Of a DNA stretch of 18,511 bases, positions 1 through 7,599 are shown one piece after another. The number at the start of each line of letters is the position of its first letter. Positions within the stretch are counted from its first letter, which is position 1. The notes beneath the pieces were generated by a model. It worked only from the letters and a program-made list of their open reading frames with translations. It searched no databases and was not told where the DNA came from. The DNA is taken from assembly GCA_025353085.1 (NCBI GenBank), contig JANXRI010000023.1, forward strand, positions 1 to 18,511, read 5' to 3'. The translations under genes were made by a program, and so were the position numbers. The DNA comes from Betaproteobacteria bacterium (GTDB lineage Bacteria; Pseudomonadota; Gammaproteobacteria; Burkholderiales; SG8-41).

Positions 1-121
1 AATATCGATTAGCTCGCCGATCGTGCGCGCATTGATCGGCAAGCATCCAGGCGACGTGGCTGAGGTCAAAGCGCCGGGTGGCGTGCGCGAATACGAGATA
101 CGGGACGTGAAGTATATTTAA
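1..121 (+). CDS. greA: Transcription elongation factor GreA, C-terminal fragment
   Basis: Partial gene: the reading frame is open from base 2 and ends at TAA 119-121, giving the last 39 residues. The peptide contains the SSPIVRALIGKHPGD stretch followed by a closing EYEIRDVKYI. This matches the C-terminal FKBP-like domain of GreA, where an SP.(A/V)RALIGK motif is near invariant. GreA binds in the RNA polymerase secondary channel and stimulates cleavage of backtracked transcripts. The N-terminal coiled coil lies outside the window. GreB shares this end of the domain, but GreA is favoured by the neighbouring DUF4149 and yhbY genes, a common betaproteobacterial arrangement. No convincing terminator follows the stop. 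Confidence 0.9.
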   Translation, partial: ISISSPIVRALIGKHPGDVAEVKAPGGVREYEIRDVKYI

Positions 122-175
122 GACGGCGCTCGTGCCTCAAAGCGCGCTCCGCGAACAAATGTCCTCGCCGTCACG

Positions 176-631
176 ATGAAAACACTTACCGAAGCCATTT
201 ATGCAATCGCGCTGACGCTATGGATCGGCGGCATGTGGGCGGTTGGATATCTGGTCGCACCGACGCTGTTTTACAGTGTGGATCGCGGGACGGCAGGTGC
301 GCTCGCGGGGAAACTGTTCACGCTGATCGCGTACGTTGGAATCGGCTGCGCGGTGTATTTATTGCTGTTTCGGTTGGTGCGTTTCGGCGGGAGCTGCTTC
401 AAGCAAGGCGTTTTTTGGATCGTGGTCATCCTGTTGCTGCTGATACTGGCGGGCGAATTCGGCGTGCAGCCCATACTTGGCAGCCTCAAAAATCAAGCAT
501 TGCCCAAGGGCGTCATGGAAAGCGTGTTTCGGGACCGTTTCACTACATGGCACGGCGTCGCGAGCGTGCTTTATCTGATTCAAAGCATTCTTGGCGTATT
601 GCTCGTCTGGCTGCACGCCCGCACGCGCTAA
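176..631 (+). CDS. DUF4149 family integral membrane protein
   Basis: A 151-residue hydrophobic protein with four likely membrane helices at about residues 7-33, 47-65, 78-97 and 126-146. The early LWIGGMWAVGYLVAPTLF segment and a WHGVAS motif before the last helix (residues 125-130) are what I recognise from the DUF4149 family. Its members sit between greA and yhbY in many betaproteobacteria, and their function is unknown. The ATG at 176 puts the first helix at the N terminus and there is no signal peptide. The gene lies 54 bp after greA, so it is probably read with it, and it converges on yhbY with only 17 bp between the stops. The family call is confident; no biochemical role should be inferred. 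Confidence 0.8.
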   Translation: MKTLTEAIYAIALTLWIGGMWAVGYLVAPTLFYSVDRGTAGALAGKLFTLIAYVGIGCAVYLLLFRLVRFGGSCFKQGVFWIVVILLLLILAGEFGVQPILGSLKNQALPKGVMESVFRDRFTTWHGVASVLYLIQSILGVLLVWLHARTR

Positions 632-648
632 CAGCCGGCGTCCGAGGG

Positions 649-1005
649 TCAATGCTGAAAACTGCGCTTCGTACGGCGGGCGGGTTTGGGCCTGATTTTA
701 GTTTTCTTCTTCGGCGCGACGACGGCTTCGGCCGGCCGCGGACGGTAGATGACCAGGATCTTGCCGATGTGTTGAACAGGGGCCGCGTGCAGGGTAGTGC
801 AAATCTCTCCCAGAAAGCGGCCGCGCGTTGCATGCTCGTCGGCCATGATACGAATTTTAATCAACTCGTGACTGGCAAGGTTTTGATGAATTTCGTTCAT
901 CACCGGCGTGGTCAGTCCGGCATCGCCGACCATGACCACCGGATTGAGCGCGTGGGCACGGGCACGCAGTGCGCGGCGCTGGGCAGATGTGAGGTCTAAT
1001 ATCAT
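649..1005 (-). CDS. yhbY: YhbY-type RNA-binding protein (CRM domain)
   Basis: A 118-residue protein on the minus strand. Residues 1 to about 95 form the CRM/YhbY domain, an IF3-C-like RNA-binding fold. It opens with LTSAQRRALRARAHALNPVV and has the glycine-containing VGDAGLT loop, then the helix-rich HELIKIRI segment. Family members associate with pre-50S ribosomal particles and probably act in large-subunit assembly. The tail from about residue 98 is very basic (KKKTK, RPKPARRTKR), making the protein about 20 residues longer than E. coli YhbY; such tails usually add nonspecific RNA affinity. The ATG at 1003-1005 (complement) has a short AGGAT just upstream. It is divergent from rlmE, another 50S-related gene, across 16 bp. 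Confidence 0.9.
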   Translation of the reverse strand: MILDLTSAQRRALRARAHALNPVVMVGDAGLTTPVMNEIHQNLASHELIKIRIMADEHATRGRFLGEICTTLHAAPVQHIGKILVIYRPRPAEAVVAPKKKTKIRPKPARRTKRSFQH

Positions 1006-1021
1006 GGCGGCATCCTAACCG

Positions 1022-1648
1022 ATGAAACGTACCAAGACCAGCAAACAGTGGATGATGGAGCACATCAACGACGTCTACGTGCAACGCGCGAAGGCGGAAG
1101 GCTATCGCTCGCGCGCGGCCTATAAGTTGATCGAGGTTGTCGAACGCGACAAGCTCTTGAAGCACGGCATGGTCGTGGTCGACCTTGGTGCAACGCCGGG
1201 CGGCTGGTCGCAGGTCGCGGCCGCTAAAGTCGGCGCCAGCGGGCGCGTCATCGCGCTTGACCTTCTGCCAATGGATTCGCTGCGCAATGTCACCTTTCTG
1301 CAAGGGGACTTTCGTGAAGAGAGCGTGATGGGCGCGCTGGAGCAGGAACTGGCCGGCCACTCGATAGACCTTGTTTTAAGCGATATGTCGCCCAATATCA
1401 GCGGTATCGCTTTGAGCGATCAGGCCCGTGCAATGCATCTGGCCGAACTTGCGCTTGAATTCGCAGTAAAACATTTGAAACCAGGCGGCGGCTTGCTGGT
1501 CAAAGTTTTTCAGGGGTCAGGGTTCCAGGAATTTCTGCGCGAGATGCGCAGCGGTTTTAATCAAGTGGTCACGCGCAAGCCGGAGGCGTCACGAGGGCGC
1601 AGCAACGAGTTATACCTGCTGGGCAAGGAGCGTAAGGCCGGCCACTGA
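1022..1648 (+). CDS. rlmE: 23S rRNA 2'-O-methyltransferase RlmE (FtsJ/RrmJ)
   Basis: A 208-residue SAM-dependent enzyme that methylates the 2'-OH of U2552 in the A-loop of 23S rRNA, late in 50S assembly. The SAM motif DLGATPGGWSQ is at residues 54-64. The family's catalytic tetrad is complete by alignment to E. coli: K35, D121 (in LSDMSPN), K161 (in LVKVFQG) and E196 (in SNELY). Length matches E. coli RlmE at 209. The ATG at 1022 gives the usual short basic N terminus (MKRTKTSKQW). No real Shine-Dalgarno is visible: only 16 bp separate it from the divergent yhbY start, so its promoter must lie mostly inside yhbY. ftsH follows after 200 bp, the classic rlmE-ftsH pair. Confidence 0.95.
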   Translation: MKRTKTSKQWMMEHINDVYVQRAKAEGYRSRAAYKLIEVVERDKLLKHGMVVVDLGATPGGWSQVAAAKVGASGRVIALDLLPMDSLRNVTFLQGDFREESVMGALEQELAGHSIDLVLSDMSPNISGIALSDQARAMHLAELALEFAVKHLKPGGGLLVKVFQGSGFQEFLREMRSGFNQVVTRKPEASRGRSNELYLLGKERKAGH

Positions 1649-1681
1649 AGGGATTGAGGCAGCCCGGCGGACGCGTAAATA

Positions 1682-1696
1682 GGCCCGCAGCGGGCC
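1682..1696 (+). terminator. Weak candidate terminator hairpin after rlmE
   Basis: GGCCC and GGGCC arms around a GCAGC loop form a GC-rich 5-bp stem (up to 7 complementary positions around a central A). GGCCGCAAATTTT follows, so the T tract is short and displaced. It could attenuate rlmE read-through ahead of the ftsH promoter region, but it is not a canonical intrinsic terminator. Confidence 0.3.
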
Positions 1697-1770
1697 GGCC
1701 GCAAATTTTGCACATTGTGCGCGCCGGCGGTTAGCGCGTAAGCTTCCACGGATACGCGCTCATGGCATCG

Positions 1771-1800
1771 CTAACAATCGGTTATAGAACGGTTTAGAAT
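1771..1800 (+). promoter_or_regulatory. Candidate sigma70-type promoter for ftsH
   Basis: CTAACA (1771-1776), an 18-bp spacer and TAGAAT (1795-1800) give a 4/6 plus 5/6 match to the -35/-10 consensus, about 48 bp before the ftsH start codon. The 200-bp rlmE-ftsH gap is AT-richer here than around it. A sigma32-like TTGAA...GCCCAT pair also lies at 1800-1829, but its 19-nt spacing is too long to trust. Confidence 0.35.
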
Positions 1801-1848
1801 TGAACCAGATTCGGGTGTAAGCGGCCCATAAAGTCATAAGGACTCACG

Positions 1849-3747
1849 TTGAATAACTTGATTAAGAACGTAGCGATCTGGCTCGTCATCGCAGTCGTGT
1901 TGATGACGGTATTCAATCAGTTCAGCAGCCGCCAGGCCGCGCAAAGCGTCATCCCCTATTCCCAGTTCATGGACGAAGTGAAGCAGGGCCGCGTAACTTC
2001 GGCGCAGGTTGAAGGTCGCACCGTGCGCTGGATCGCCCAGGACAACCGCAAGTATGTAACTTACAGCCCGGGCACTTTGGGCGACTTGTGGATGGTCAGC
2101 GATCTCTTGAAGGCCGGCGTGAAGGTCGACGCCAAGCCCGAAGAAGAGCAATCGTTTCTCATGAATATATTTATTTCGTGGTTCCCGATGCTGCTGTTGA
2201 TCGGCATCTGGATATTCTTCATGCGCCAGATGCAAGGTGGCGGCCGGGGCGGCGCGTTTTCATTCGGCAAGAGCCGCGCGCGCATGATGGATGAGAATAA
2301 CAACTCCGTCACGTTCGCGGACGTGGCCGGTTGCGAGGAAGCCAAGGAAGAAGTGGCGGAGCTCGTCGAATTTCTGCGCGATCCCGGCAAGTTTCAGAAA
2401 TTGGGCGGCCGCATTCCGAAAGGCGTGTTGATGGTGGGCTCGCCGGGCACCGGCAAGACCCTGCTCGCGCGCGCGATCGCGGGCGAAGCCAAGGTTCCGT
2501 TCTTCAGCATCTCCGGTTCCGACTTCGTCGAGATGTTTGTCGGCGTTGGAGCGGCACGCGTAAGGGATATGTTCGAGCAGGCGAAAAAACATGCGCCCTG
2601 CATTGTCTTCATCGATGAGATCGACGCGGTCGGCCGCCAGCGCGGCGCCGGTTTGGGCGGCGGCAACGACGAGCGAGAGCAGACATTGAACGCGCTGCTC
2701 GTTGAGATGGACGGTTTTGAAGGCGCTGCCGGCGTCATCGTGATCGCCGCGACCAACCGACCGGACGTACTGGATCCCGCGTTGATGCGGCCCGGTCGCT
2801 TCGACCGCCAGGTTGTAGTGCCGTTGCCGGACATCCGCGGTCGTGAGCAGATACTGCTCGTCCATATGCGCAAAGTGCCGGTCGCGCCTGACGTCAAAGC
2901 CGACATCATCGGTCGCGGTACTCCCGGTATGTCCGGCGCCGATCTTGCGAATCTCGTTAACGAGGCTGCATTGTTCGCGGCGCGCAAGAATAAGCGCCTG
3001 GTAGACATGGACGACTTCGAACAGGCAAAGGATAAAATTTACATGGGTGCCGAACGGCGCTCGATGGTGATGCCGGAAGACGAGCGCGTTACCACCGCCT
3101 ATCACGAAGCGGGGCACGCCGTAGTCGCGTATTCGCTGCCGAAAGCCGACCCGGTGCACAAAGTTACGATCATTCCGCGGGGGCGCGCGTTGGGCCTGAC
3201 CTGGATGCTGCCCGAGGAAGATCGTCACGGCAAAGACCGCGAGCATCTGTTGCAGGACATTTCTGTGTCGTTGGGCGGCCGCATTGCCGAAGAAGTGTTT
3301 CTGGGCCAGATGACGACCGGCGCAAGCAGCGATTTTCAGAACGCGACGACGCTGGCACGCCGCATGGTCACCGAATGGGGTATGTCGGACGCGCTCGGGC
3401 CGATGGTTTACGGCGAGAATGAAGGTGAAGTGTTTCTCGGCCGTTCAATCACCACGCACAAGAATATGTCGGAAGCAACGATGCAGAAGGTCGACGCGGA
3501 ACTGCGCCGCATTATCGATCAGCAGTATCACGTCGCGCGCGCGATCATCGAAGCCAATCGCGCCAAAGTCGAGAAGATGGCGAAAACACTGCTCGACTGG
3601 GAAACCATGGATTCCGAACAATTGAAAGACATCATGGAAGGCCGCGAGCCGCGCCCGCCGAAGCCACTCGCGGCGACCACGACGGTGCCGCCCAAAGATC
3701 CGCCGCCAAGCCCCGCGCCCACCACTGCGCCGGCGCCAGGAACTTAA
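1849..3747 (+). CDS. ftsH: ATP-dependent zinc metalloprotease FtsH
   Basis: A 632-residue membrane-anchored AAA+ protease that degrades misassembled membrane proteins and short-lived regulators such as LpxC and sigma32. Helix 1 is at about residues 7-24 and helix 2 at about 103-125, flanking a periplasmic domain. The AAA module has Walker A GSPGTGKT (197-204), Walker B CIVFIDEID (251-259) and arginine fingers in RPGRFDR (314-320). The zinc site is HEAGH (419-423) with a third ligand at D495 in SSDFQ. The start is TTG at 1849, seven bases downstream of an AAGGA (1838-1842), and yields the expected MNNLIKN opening; no ATG fits. The last 20 or so residues are a disordered Pro/Ala/Thr tail. folP follows 77 bp later. 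Confidence 0.97.
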   Translation: MNNLIKNVAIWLVIAVVLMTVFNQFSSRQAAQSVIPYSQFMDEVKQGRVTSAQVEGRTVRWIAQDNRKYVTYSPGTLGDLWMVSDLLKAGVKVDAKPEEEQSFLMNIFISWFPMLLLIGIWIFFMRQMQGGGRGGAFSFGKSRARMMDENNNSVTFADVAGCEEAKEEVAELVEFLRDPGKFQKLGGRIPKGVLMVGSPGTGKTLLARAIAGEAKVPFFSISGSDFVEMFVGVGAARVRDMFEQAKKHAPCIVFIDEIDAVGRQRGAGLGGGNDEREQTLNALLVEMDGFEGAAGVIVIAATNRPDVLDPALMRPGRFDRQVVVPLPDIRGREQILLVHMRKVPVAPDVKADIIGRGTPGMSGADLANLVNEAALFAARKNKRLVDMDDFEQAKDKIYMGAERRSMVMPEDERVTTAYHEAGHAVVAYSLPKADPVHKVTIIPRGRALGLTWMLPEEDRHGKDREHLLQDISVSLGGRIAEEVFLGQMTTGASSDFQNATTLARRMVTEWGMSDALGPMVYGENEGEVFLGRSITTHKNMSEATMQKVDAELRRIIDQQYHVARAIIEANRAKVEKMAKTLLDWETMDSEQLKDIMEGREPRPPKPLAATTTVPPKDPPPSPAPTTAPAPGT

Positions 3748-3824
3748 CTTCAAGGTTGGTTCGCCGCCGCGGGATGAAGGCTGCTTAAGAAGGCCGCGCT
3801 TGTTGCGGTCGCTCCTTCGTCCTC

Positions 3825-4658
3825 ATGTCCCAATTCTTACGCTGCGGTAAATTCACGCTCTCGCTGGCGCGCCCGCTCATCATGGGCGTCGTCAACGTCA
3901 CACCCGATTCGTTTTCTGACGGCGGCAGCTTTGCCACGACGGACGCGGCGCTCGCTCATGCGCGTCGACTGATCGATGAAGGCGCCGACATCATTGACGT
4001 CGGCGGCGAATCGACCCGCCCGGGTTCCGGAGTTGTTGCGCTAGAGCAGGAACGAAGCCGCGTGCTGCCGGTGCTCGAGTATTTGGCTGGCAGCGCCGTG
4101 CCAGTATCGGTCGATACGCAAAAGCCGGCGTTTATGCGCGAAGCGATTGCTGCGGGCGCATCGATGATCAACGACATCAACGCATTGCAGGCGCCGGCCG
4201 CACTCGCCGCAATCGCAGCGAGCGATGTGGCGATGTGCCTCATGCACAAGCAGGGCACGCCCGAAAATATGCAGAACGATCCGCGGTATGACGACGTGGT
4301 CGGCAAAGTTCTGGCGTTTCTCGAGGGCCGCGTGCGGGCGGCTTATGCCGCTAACATCGCGCCGGAACGCATTGTGATCGATCCGGGTTTTGGCTTCGGC
4401 AAGACGCTGGGGCATAATCTCGAACTTTTGCGCCATCTCGATCGTTTTGCGGCCTTGAAGTCAGCGTTACTCGTGGGAATATCGAGGAAGGGGATGCTCG
4501 GCCGATTGACCGGGCGCGACGTAAACGAACGCGTGTTTGCGAGCGTTGCCGCGGCGCTGATCGGGGTGGCCAAAGGCGCGCACATCGTCCGCGTGCATGA
4601 CGTCGCGGCAACGCGCGACGCGCTCGCGGTGTGGTCGGCGGTTAATGCGGCAACTTAA
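3825..4658 (+). CDS. folP: Dihydropteroate synthase
   Basis: A 277-residue cytoplasmic TIM-barrel enzyme that joins para-aminobenzoate to dihydropterin pyrophosphate in folate synthesis; it is the sulfonamide target. The hallmark motifs are in order: GVVNVTPDSFSDGG (21-34), DVGGESTRPG (58-67), SVDT (95-98), ND (116-117), IDPGFGFGKT (185-194), SRKGMLG (220-226) and RVHDV (256-260). Length is normal. The ATG at 3825 starts the family's N-terminal strand, but no good Shine-Dalgarno precedes it. The stop is 2 bp from the glmM ATG, so the pair is almost certainly cotranscribed; ftsH-folP-glmM is a conserved proteobacterial order. I see no insertion in the loop regions associated with sulfonamide resistance, but did not align it. 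Confidence 0.96.
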   Translation: MSQFLRCGKFTLSLARPLIMGVVNVTPDSFSDGGSFATTDAALAHARRLIDEGADIIDVGGESTRPGSGVVALEQERSRVLPVLEYLAGSAVPVSVDTQKPAFMREAIAAGASMINDINALQAPAALAAIAASDVAMCLMHKQGTPENMQNDPRYDDVVGKVLAFLEGRVRAAYAANIAPERIVIDPGFGFGKTLGHNLELLRHLDRFAALKSALLVGISRKGMLGRLTGRDVNERVFASVAAALIGVAKGAHIVRVHDVAATRDALAVWSAVNAAT

Positions 4659-4660
4659 AT

Positions 4661-6013
4661 ATGACAAGAAAATTTTTCGGCACGGATGGAATACGCGGCA
4701 CGGTCGGCACGGCGCCGATTACGCCTGACTTCGTCTTGCGACTCGGATACGCCGCCGGCAAGGTGCTTGCTCGCGAAGGCAAGACTGCGGCACGACGGAC
4801 GGTGTTAATCGGCAAAGACACGCGCATTTCCGGTTATATGCTGGAATCGGCGCTCGAAGCCGGGTTGTGCGCGGCGGGTGTCGACGTATTGCTGGTGGGG
4901 CCGATGCCGACGCCGGCGGTCGCCTATCTGACTCGCGCATTGCGATTGTCCGCCGGTATCGTCATTAGTGCTTCGCATAATCCGTACGACGATAACGGCA
5001 TCAAATTTTTTTCCGGCGCCGGCACGAAACTTCCCGACACAGTCGAAACCGCGATCGAGACCGAACTCGCGCGCCCTTTGCAATGCAGTTTGTCCGCGAA
5101 ACTTGGCAAGGTGCGCCGGATCGACGATGCGGCGGGGCGCTATATCGAATTCTGCAAAAGCACATTCCCGGCGCAACTCGACCTCAAAGGATTGAAGGTG
5201 GTCGTTGACAGTGCACACGGTGCGACTTACCACATCGCTTCGCATGTATTTCACGAACTCGGCGCCGATGTGATTGCCATCGGCAATCAACCCGACGGTC
5301 TGAACATCAACGCCGAATGCGGGGCGACTCATCCGAAGACGTTGCAGGAAGCGGTCAAGCGCGAGCGGGCGGACCTGGGCATTGCGCTTGACGGCGATGG
5401 CGACCGTTTATTGATGGTCGACGCCAAAGCCGAGGTCTATGACGGAGACCAACTGCTTTACGTAATCGCGAGCCATCGAATGCGTCAGCGCCAGAAATTG
5501 CGCGGCGGCGTGGTCGGTACGCTGATGACAAATTTGGGAACAGAACACGCGCTTACGCGTCTTAAAATCCCGTTTGCGCGCGCCAATGTCGGCGATCGCT
5601 ACGTGCTCGAAATGATGCAGCAACGCGGCTGGGTGTTGGGCGGCGAAAATTCGGGTCACATCATCAGCCTCGATCATCACACGACGGGCGACGGCTTGGT
5701 GTCGGCGCTCCAAGTGTTGGGCGCGCTGCGCGCCGAGCAGGTGTCGCTCGCCAAAGCGGCCGCCGAAGTGAAGCTTTACCCGCAATTGCTCGTCAACGTG
5801 CGGACGTCGCGCAAGATAGATCTCAATGCCGACCGCGGCATTCAGCAGGCGGTTGCCAAAGCTACCACCGCCCTCGGCGCAAACGGGCGCGTGCTGTTGC
5901 GCGCATCAGGCACCGAGCCGGTGATCCGCGTCATGGTCGAAGGCAAGTCTCGCCCGCACGTCACAGCATGGGCCGAGACCATCGCCGCATCGGTGCGGAA
6001 GGCGGCGCAGTGA
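4661..6013 (+). CDS. glmM: Phosphoglucosamine mutase
   Basis: A 450-residue enzyme converting glucosamine-6-phosphate to glucosamine-1-phosphate, feeding UDP-GlcNAc for peptidoglycan and lipid A. The phosphoserine is S105 in ISASHNPYDDNGIKFF. The Mg2+-binding loop DGDGDR is at 244-249, the sugar-binding GENSGH at 328-333 and the phosphate-binding RASGTEP at 414-420. The serine loop with SASHNP and the bacterial FGTDGIRG start (6-13) separate it from phosphomannomutase/phosphoglucomutase paralogues. The protein is collinear with E. coli GlmM throughout. The ATG is 2 bp after the folP stop with little Shine-Dalgarno, suggesting translation depends on ribosomes finishing folP. Confidence 0.97.
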   Translation: MTRKFFGTDGIRGTVGTAPITPDFVLRLGYAAGKVLAREGKTAARRTVLIGKDTRISGYMLESALEAGLCAAGVDVLLVGPMPTPAVAYLTRALRLSAGIVISASHNPYDDNGIKFFSGAGTKLPDTVETAIETELARPLQCSLSAKLGKVRRIDDAAGRYIEFCKSTFPAQLDLKGLKVVVDSAHGATYHIASHVFHELGADVIAIGNQPDGLNINAECGATHPKTLQEAVKRERADLGIALDGDGDRLLMVDAKAEVYDGDQLLYVIASHRMRQRQKLRGGVVGTLMTNLGTEHALTRLKIPFARANVGDRYVLEMMQQRGWVLGGENSGHIISLDHHTTGDGLVSALQVLGALRAEQVSLAKAAAEVKLYPQLLVNVRTSRKIDLNADRGIQQAVAKATTALGANGRVLLRASGTEPVIRVMVEGKSRPHVTAWAETIAASVRKAAQ

Positions 6014-6193
6014 AGCGATTTTCAGCTTGCTGAGAGCGTTCGTTGGCTTCTTTTCCACTTGGCTAGTCATTCGCCGCAAGCGTCAAAATCCTTCTTGAAT
6101 CAACGCGCTTCAACGCTGAACAAAGCCTGATTTACGTTGACCCTGGAAGACGAGACCGGTAAAATATCAAGCCTTTGAGTGGGTGGATCGGCG
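6014..6193 (+). other. glmM-tpiA intergenic region (180 bp)
   Basis: There is no coding frame of note. A small hairpin, TCAGC-TT-GCTGA (6022-6033), lies just after glmM. It has only a loose pyrimidine stretch after it, so it is a poor terminator. The second half holds the tpiA promoter described separately. Confidence 0.5.
6137..6165 (+). promoter_or_regulatory. Sigma70-type promoter for tpiA-secG
   Basis: TTGACC (6137-6142, 5/6), an ideal 17-bp spacer and TAAAAT (6160-6165, 5/6). This is the best promoter match I found in the window. The predicted transcript start, near 6172, gives a leader of about 22 nt before the tpiA ATG. It would start a tpiA-secG unit that may run on through the tRNA and into nuo. 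Confidence 0.65.
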
Positions 6194-6952
6194 ATGCGCG
6201 GCAGGCTGGTGGCGGGCAACTGGAAGTCCAACGGCGATCTGGCTGCCAACGAAGCATTGCTCGGTCATATACGCGCGGCGGCGGCAGATTTGCAGGGCGC
6301 AGCCTGTGCCGTGTGTGTGCCGTATCCATATCTTTTCCAGGCCCGACAAGTGCTTGCCCATTCCACGGTGGCGTGGGGCGGACAGGACGTAAGCCAGTTT
6401 GGCGCCGGCGCTTATACCGGCGCCGTAACTGCGGTCATGTTGCGCGAGTTTGATTGCCGCTATGTCATCGTCGGACATTCTGAGCGCCGCAGCGTTTTCG
6501 GCGAGAGGAATGAAGTGGTCGCGGCCAAGTTTGGCGCGGCGTCGCAGGCCGGGCTGACGCCGATACTGTGCGTTGGCGAAACGCTTCAGGAGCGCGAGAC
6601 CGGCAAGATGGAAGAGGTGGTGGGTGCGCAGCTCGATGCGGTGATCGCGGCGAAGGGTGCGGCAGCTATGGGTAGCGCGGTGGTTGCATATGAACCGGTG
6701 TGGGCGATTGGCACCGGCAAGACTGCAACGCCGGAGCAAGCGCAGGCGGCGCATGCGTTTATCCGCGCGAGAATCGCGGCGCACCATGCGGTAATCGCAT
6801 CGAAGTTGGTAATTTTGTACGGCGGCAGCGTGAAAGCCGCGAACGCGGGCCAGTTGTTTGCAATGCCCGATATCGACGGTGGATTGATCGGTGGCGCGGC
6901 GCTGGTGGCCGAAGAATTCATGGCGATCTGCCGAGCGGCGGAGCGTAGGTAG
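6194..6952 (+). CDS. tpiA: Triosephosphate isomerase
   Basis: A 252-residue glycolytic TIM barrel interconverting dihydroxyacetone phosphate and glyceraldehyde-3-phosphate. The active site is complete: K11 in AGNWKSNG, H95 in IVGHSERR, E167 in AYEPVWAIGTGKTATP (base plus loop 6) and the phosphate-binding YGGSVK (209-214). I chose the ATG at 6194, which gives MRGRLVAGNWK as in the family. The in-frame GTG at 6179 would add five residues (MGGSA) and leave almost no leader below the predicted promoter. GGTGGA about 8 nt before the ATG is a plausible ribosome site. secG follows after 31 bp; tpiA-secG is a common pair. Confidence 0.96.
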   Translation: MRGRLVAGNWKSNGDLAANEALLGHIRAAAADLQGAACAVCVPYPYLFQARQVLAHSTVAWGGQDVSQFGAGAYTGAVTAVMLREFDCRYVIVGHSERRSVFGERNEVVAAKFGAASQAGLTPILCVGETLQERETGKMEEVVGAQLDAVIAAKGAAAMGSAVVAYEPVWAIGTGKTATPEQAQAAHAFIRARIAAHHAVIASKLVILYGGSVKAANAGQLFAMPDIDGGLIGGAALVAEEFMAICRAAERR

Positions 6953-6983
6953 CAGGCGCCGGTTCAAGTTTAGCGAGAGGCTT

Positions 6984-7358
6984 ATGGAAACTCTGTTATT
7001 GGTAGTGCACGTAATCGCAGCGCTGGGCATCATCGGCCTGGTGCTGCTACAGCACGGTAAAGGCGCCGACATGGGCGCGGCGTTTGGCGGCGGCGCGTCG
7101 GGCAGCGTATTCGGCTCGACCGGCTCGGCAAATTTTTTAAGCCGCGCGACGGCGTTACTCGCGACGGTATTTTTTCTGACGAGCATGGGCCTCACCTGGT
7201 ATTACGCGCATAAGGGCAATTTGAAGGGCGTCATGGCGACTCAGCCGGCGTCGCAAGCGCCCGCCGGCACGCCGGTGCCGGCCACCGATGTGCCCGCGCC
7301 GACACCCGACAAGCCGGCCAGCGACGTCGATTCGAAAACAAAGGACATACCCAAATAA
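6984..7358 (+). CDS. secG: Protein translocase subunit SecG
   Basis: A 124-residue auxiliary subunit of the SecYEG channel that helps SecA-driven export. It has two membrane helices (about 3-22 and 53-72). The conserved loop between them includes LLQHGKGADMGAAFGGGASG, SVFGSTGSANFLSRATA being its continuation at residues 41-57. The ATG at 6984 has GAGAGG (6975-6980) just upstream and is preferred over an in-frame upstream start inside tpiA. The tail beyond about residue 85 is Ala/Pro-rich with a charged end, longer than in E. coli SecG (110 residues) and probably disordered. It sits between tpiA and tRNA-Leu, the usual context. Confidence 0.94.
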   Translation: METLLLVVHVIAALGIIGLVLLQHGKGADMGAAFGGGASGSVFGSTGSANFLSRATALLATVFFLTSMGLTWYYAHKGNLKGVMATQPASQAPAGTPVPATDVPAPTPDKPASDVDSKTKDIPK

Positions 7359-7437
7359 CAGCAGCAATAAAAGCGCGGCGCATGAACGGAGAGTTCGTCG
7401 ATCTCCACTGTAGTTGCGCGTAGTTCTGATAACGATT

Positions 7438-7522
7438 GCCGTCGTGGTGGAATTGGTAGACACGCCGTCTTGAGGGGGCGGTGACGAAAGTCGTGAGAGT
7501 TCGAGTCTCTCCGTCGGCACCA
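7438..7522 (+). tRNA. tRNA-Leu (anticodon GAG)
   Basis: An 85-nt class II tRNA with CCA encoded (7520-7522). The D-arm is GTG/CAC (7447-7449, 7461-7463). The anticodon stem is CCGTC/GGCGG with one T-G pair, and its loop TTGAGGG places GAG at 7472-7474 (reads CUC/CUU). The long variable arm GAC-GAAA-GTC has a GNRA-type loop. The T-arm is GAGAG-TTCGAGT-CTCTC. The acceptor stem 7438-7444/7512-7518 pairs at six of seven positions, but T7442 faces T7514 (5:68 mismatch). Location between secG and nuoA is typical. It resembles E. coli leuU closely in the D and anticodon arms. No dedicated promoter is evident in the 79 bp after secG. Confidence 0.95.
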
Positions 7523-7545
7523 GTGATTCAGATGTGAAGTGGCAG

Positions 7546-7574
7546 TTGAGCGCGAGATGTAAAGTCGATAAATA
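7546..7574 (+). promoter_or_regulatory. Possible weak promoter for the nuo operon
   Basis: TTGAGC (7546-7551), a 17-bp spacer and TAAATA (7569-7574) lie between tRNA-Leu and nuoA. The -35 matches 4/6 and the -10 only 3/6 (GATAAA, two bases upstream, matches 4/6 with 15-bp spacing). The 163-bp gap is the natural place for a nuo promoter, but this call is tentative. Confidence 0.25.
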
Positions 7575-7584
7575 GCCGGCAGTG

Positions 7585-7599
7585 CGCCAGGTGCTGGCG
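7585..7599 (+). other. Small perfect hairpin in the nuo leader
   Basis: CGCCAG-GTG-CTGGCG is a perfect 6-bp stem with a 3-nt loop, followed by AAAA rather than T's, so it is not a terminator. It would sit in the nuo 5' leader about 87 nt before nuoA. It could be a processing or stability element, or chance. Confidence 0.3.

Noticed and set aside
126..145. GCGCT/AGCGC hairpin after greA as a terminator
   Set aside because: The stem is only 5 bp with a 10-nt loop and there is no T tract.
1800..1829. Possible sigma32 heat-shock promoter before ftsH (TTGAA, GCCCAT)
   Set aside because: ftsH is heat-inducible in E. coli, but here the spacing is 19 nt, longer than typical, and the -35 half is only the TTGAA core.
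3775..3800. GAAGGC direct repeat in the ftsH-folP gap
   Set aside because: Two 6-mers about 15 bp apart with no flanking structure; expected by chance.
6022..6033. TCAGC-TT-GCTGA after glmM as a terminator
   Set aside because: The stem is short, the loop is too small for all five pairs to form, and no T run follows.
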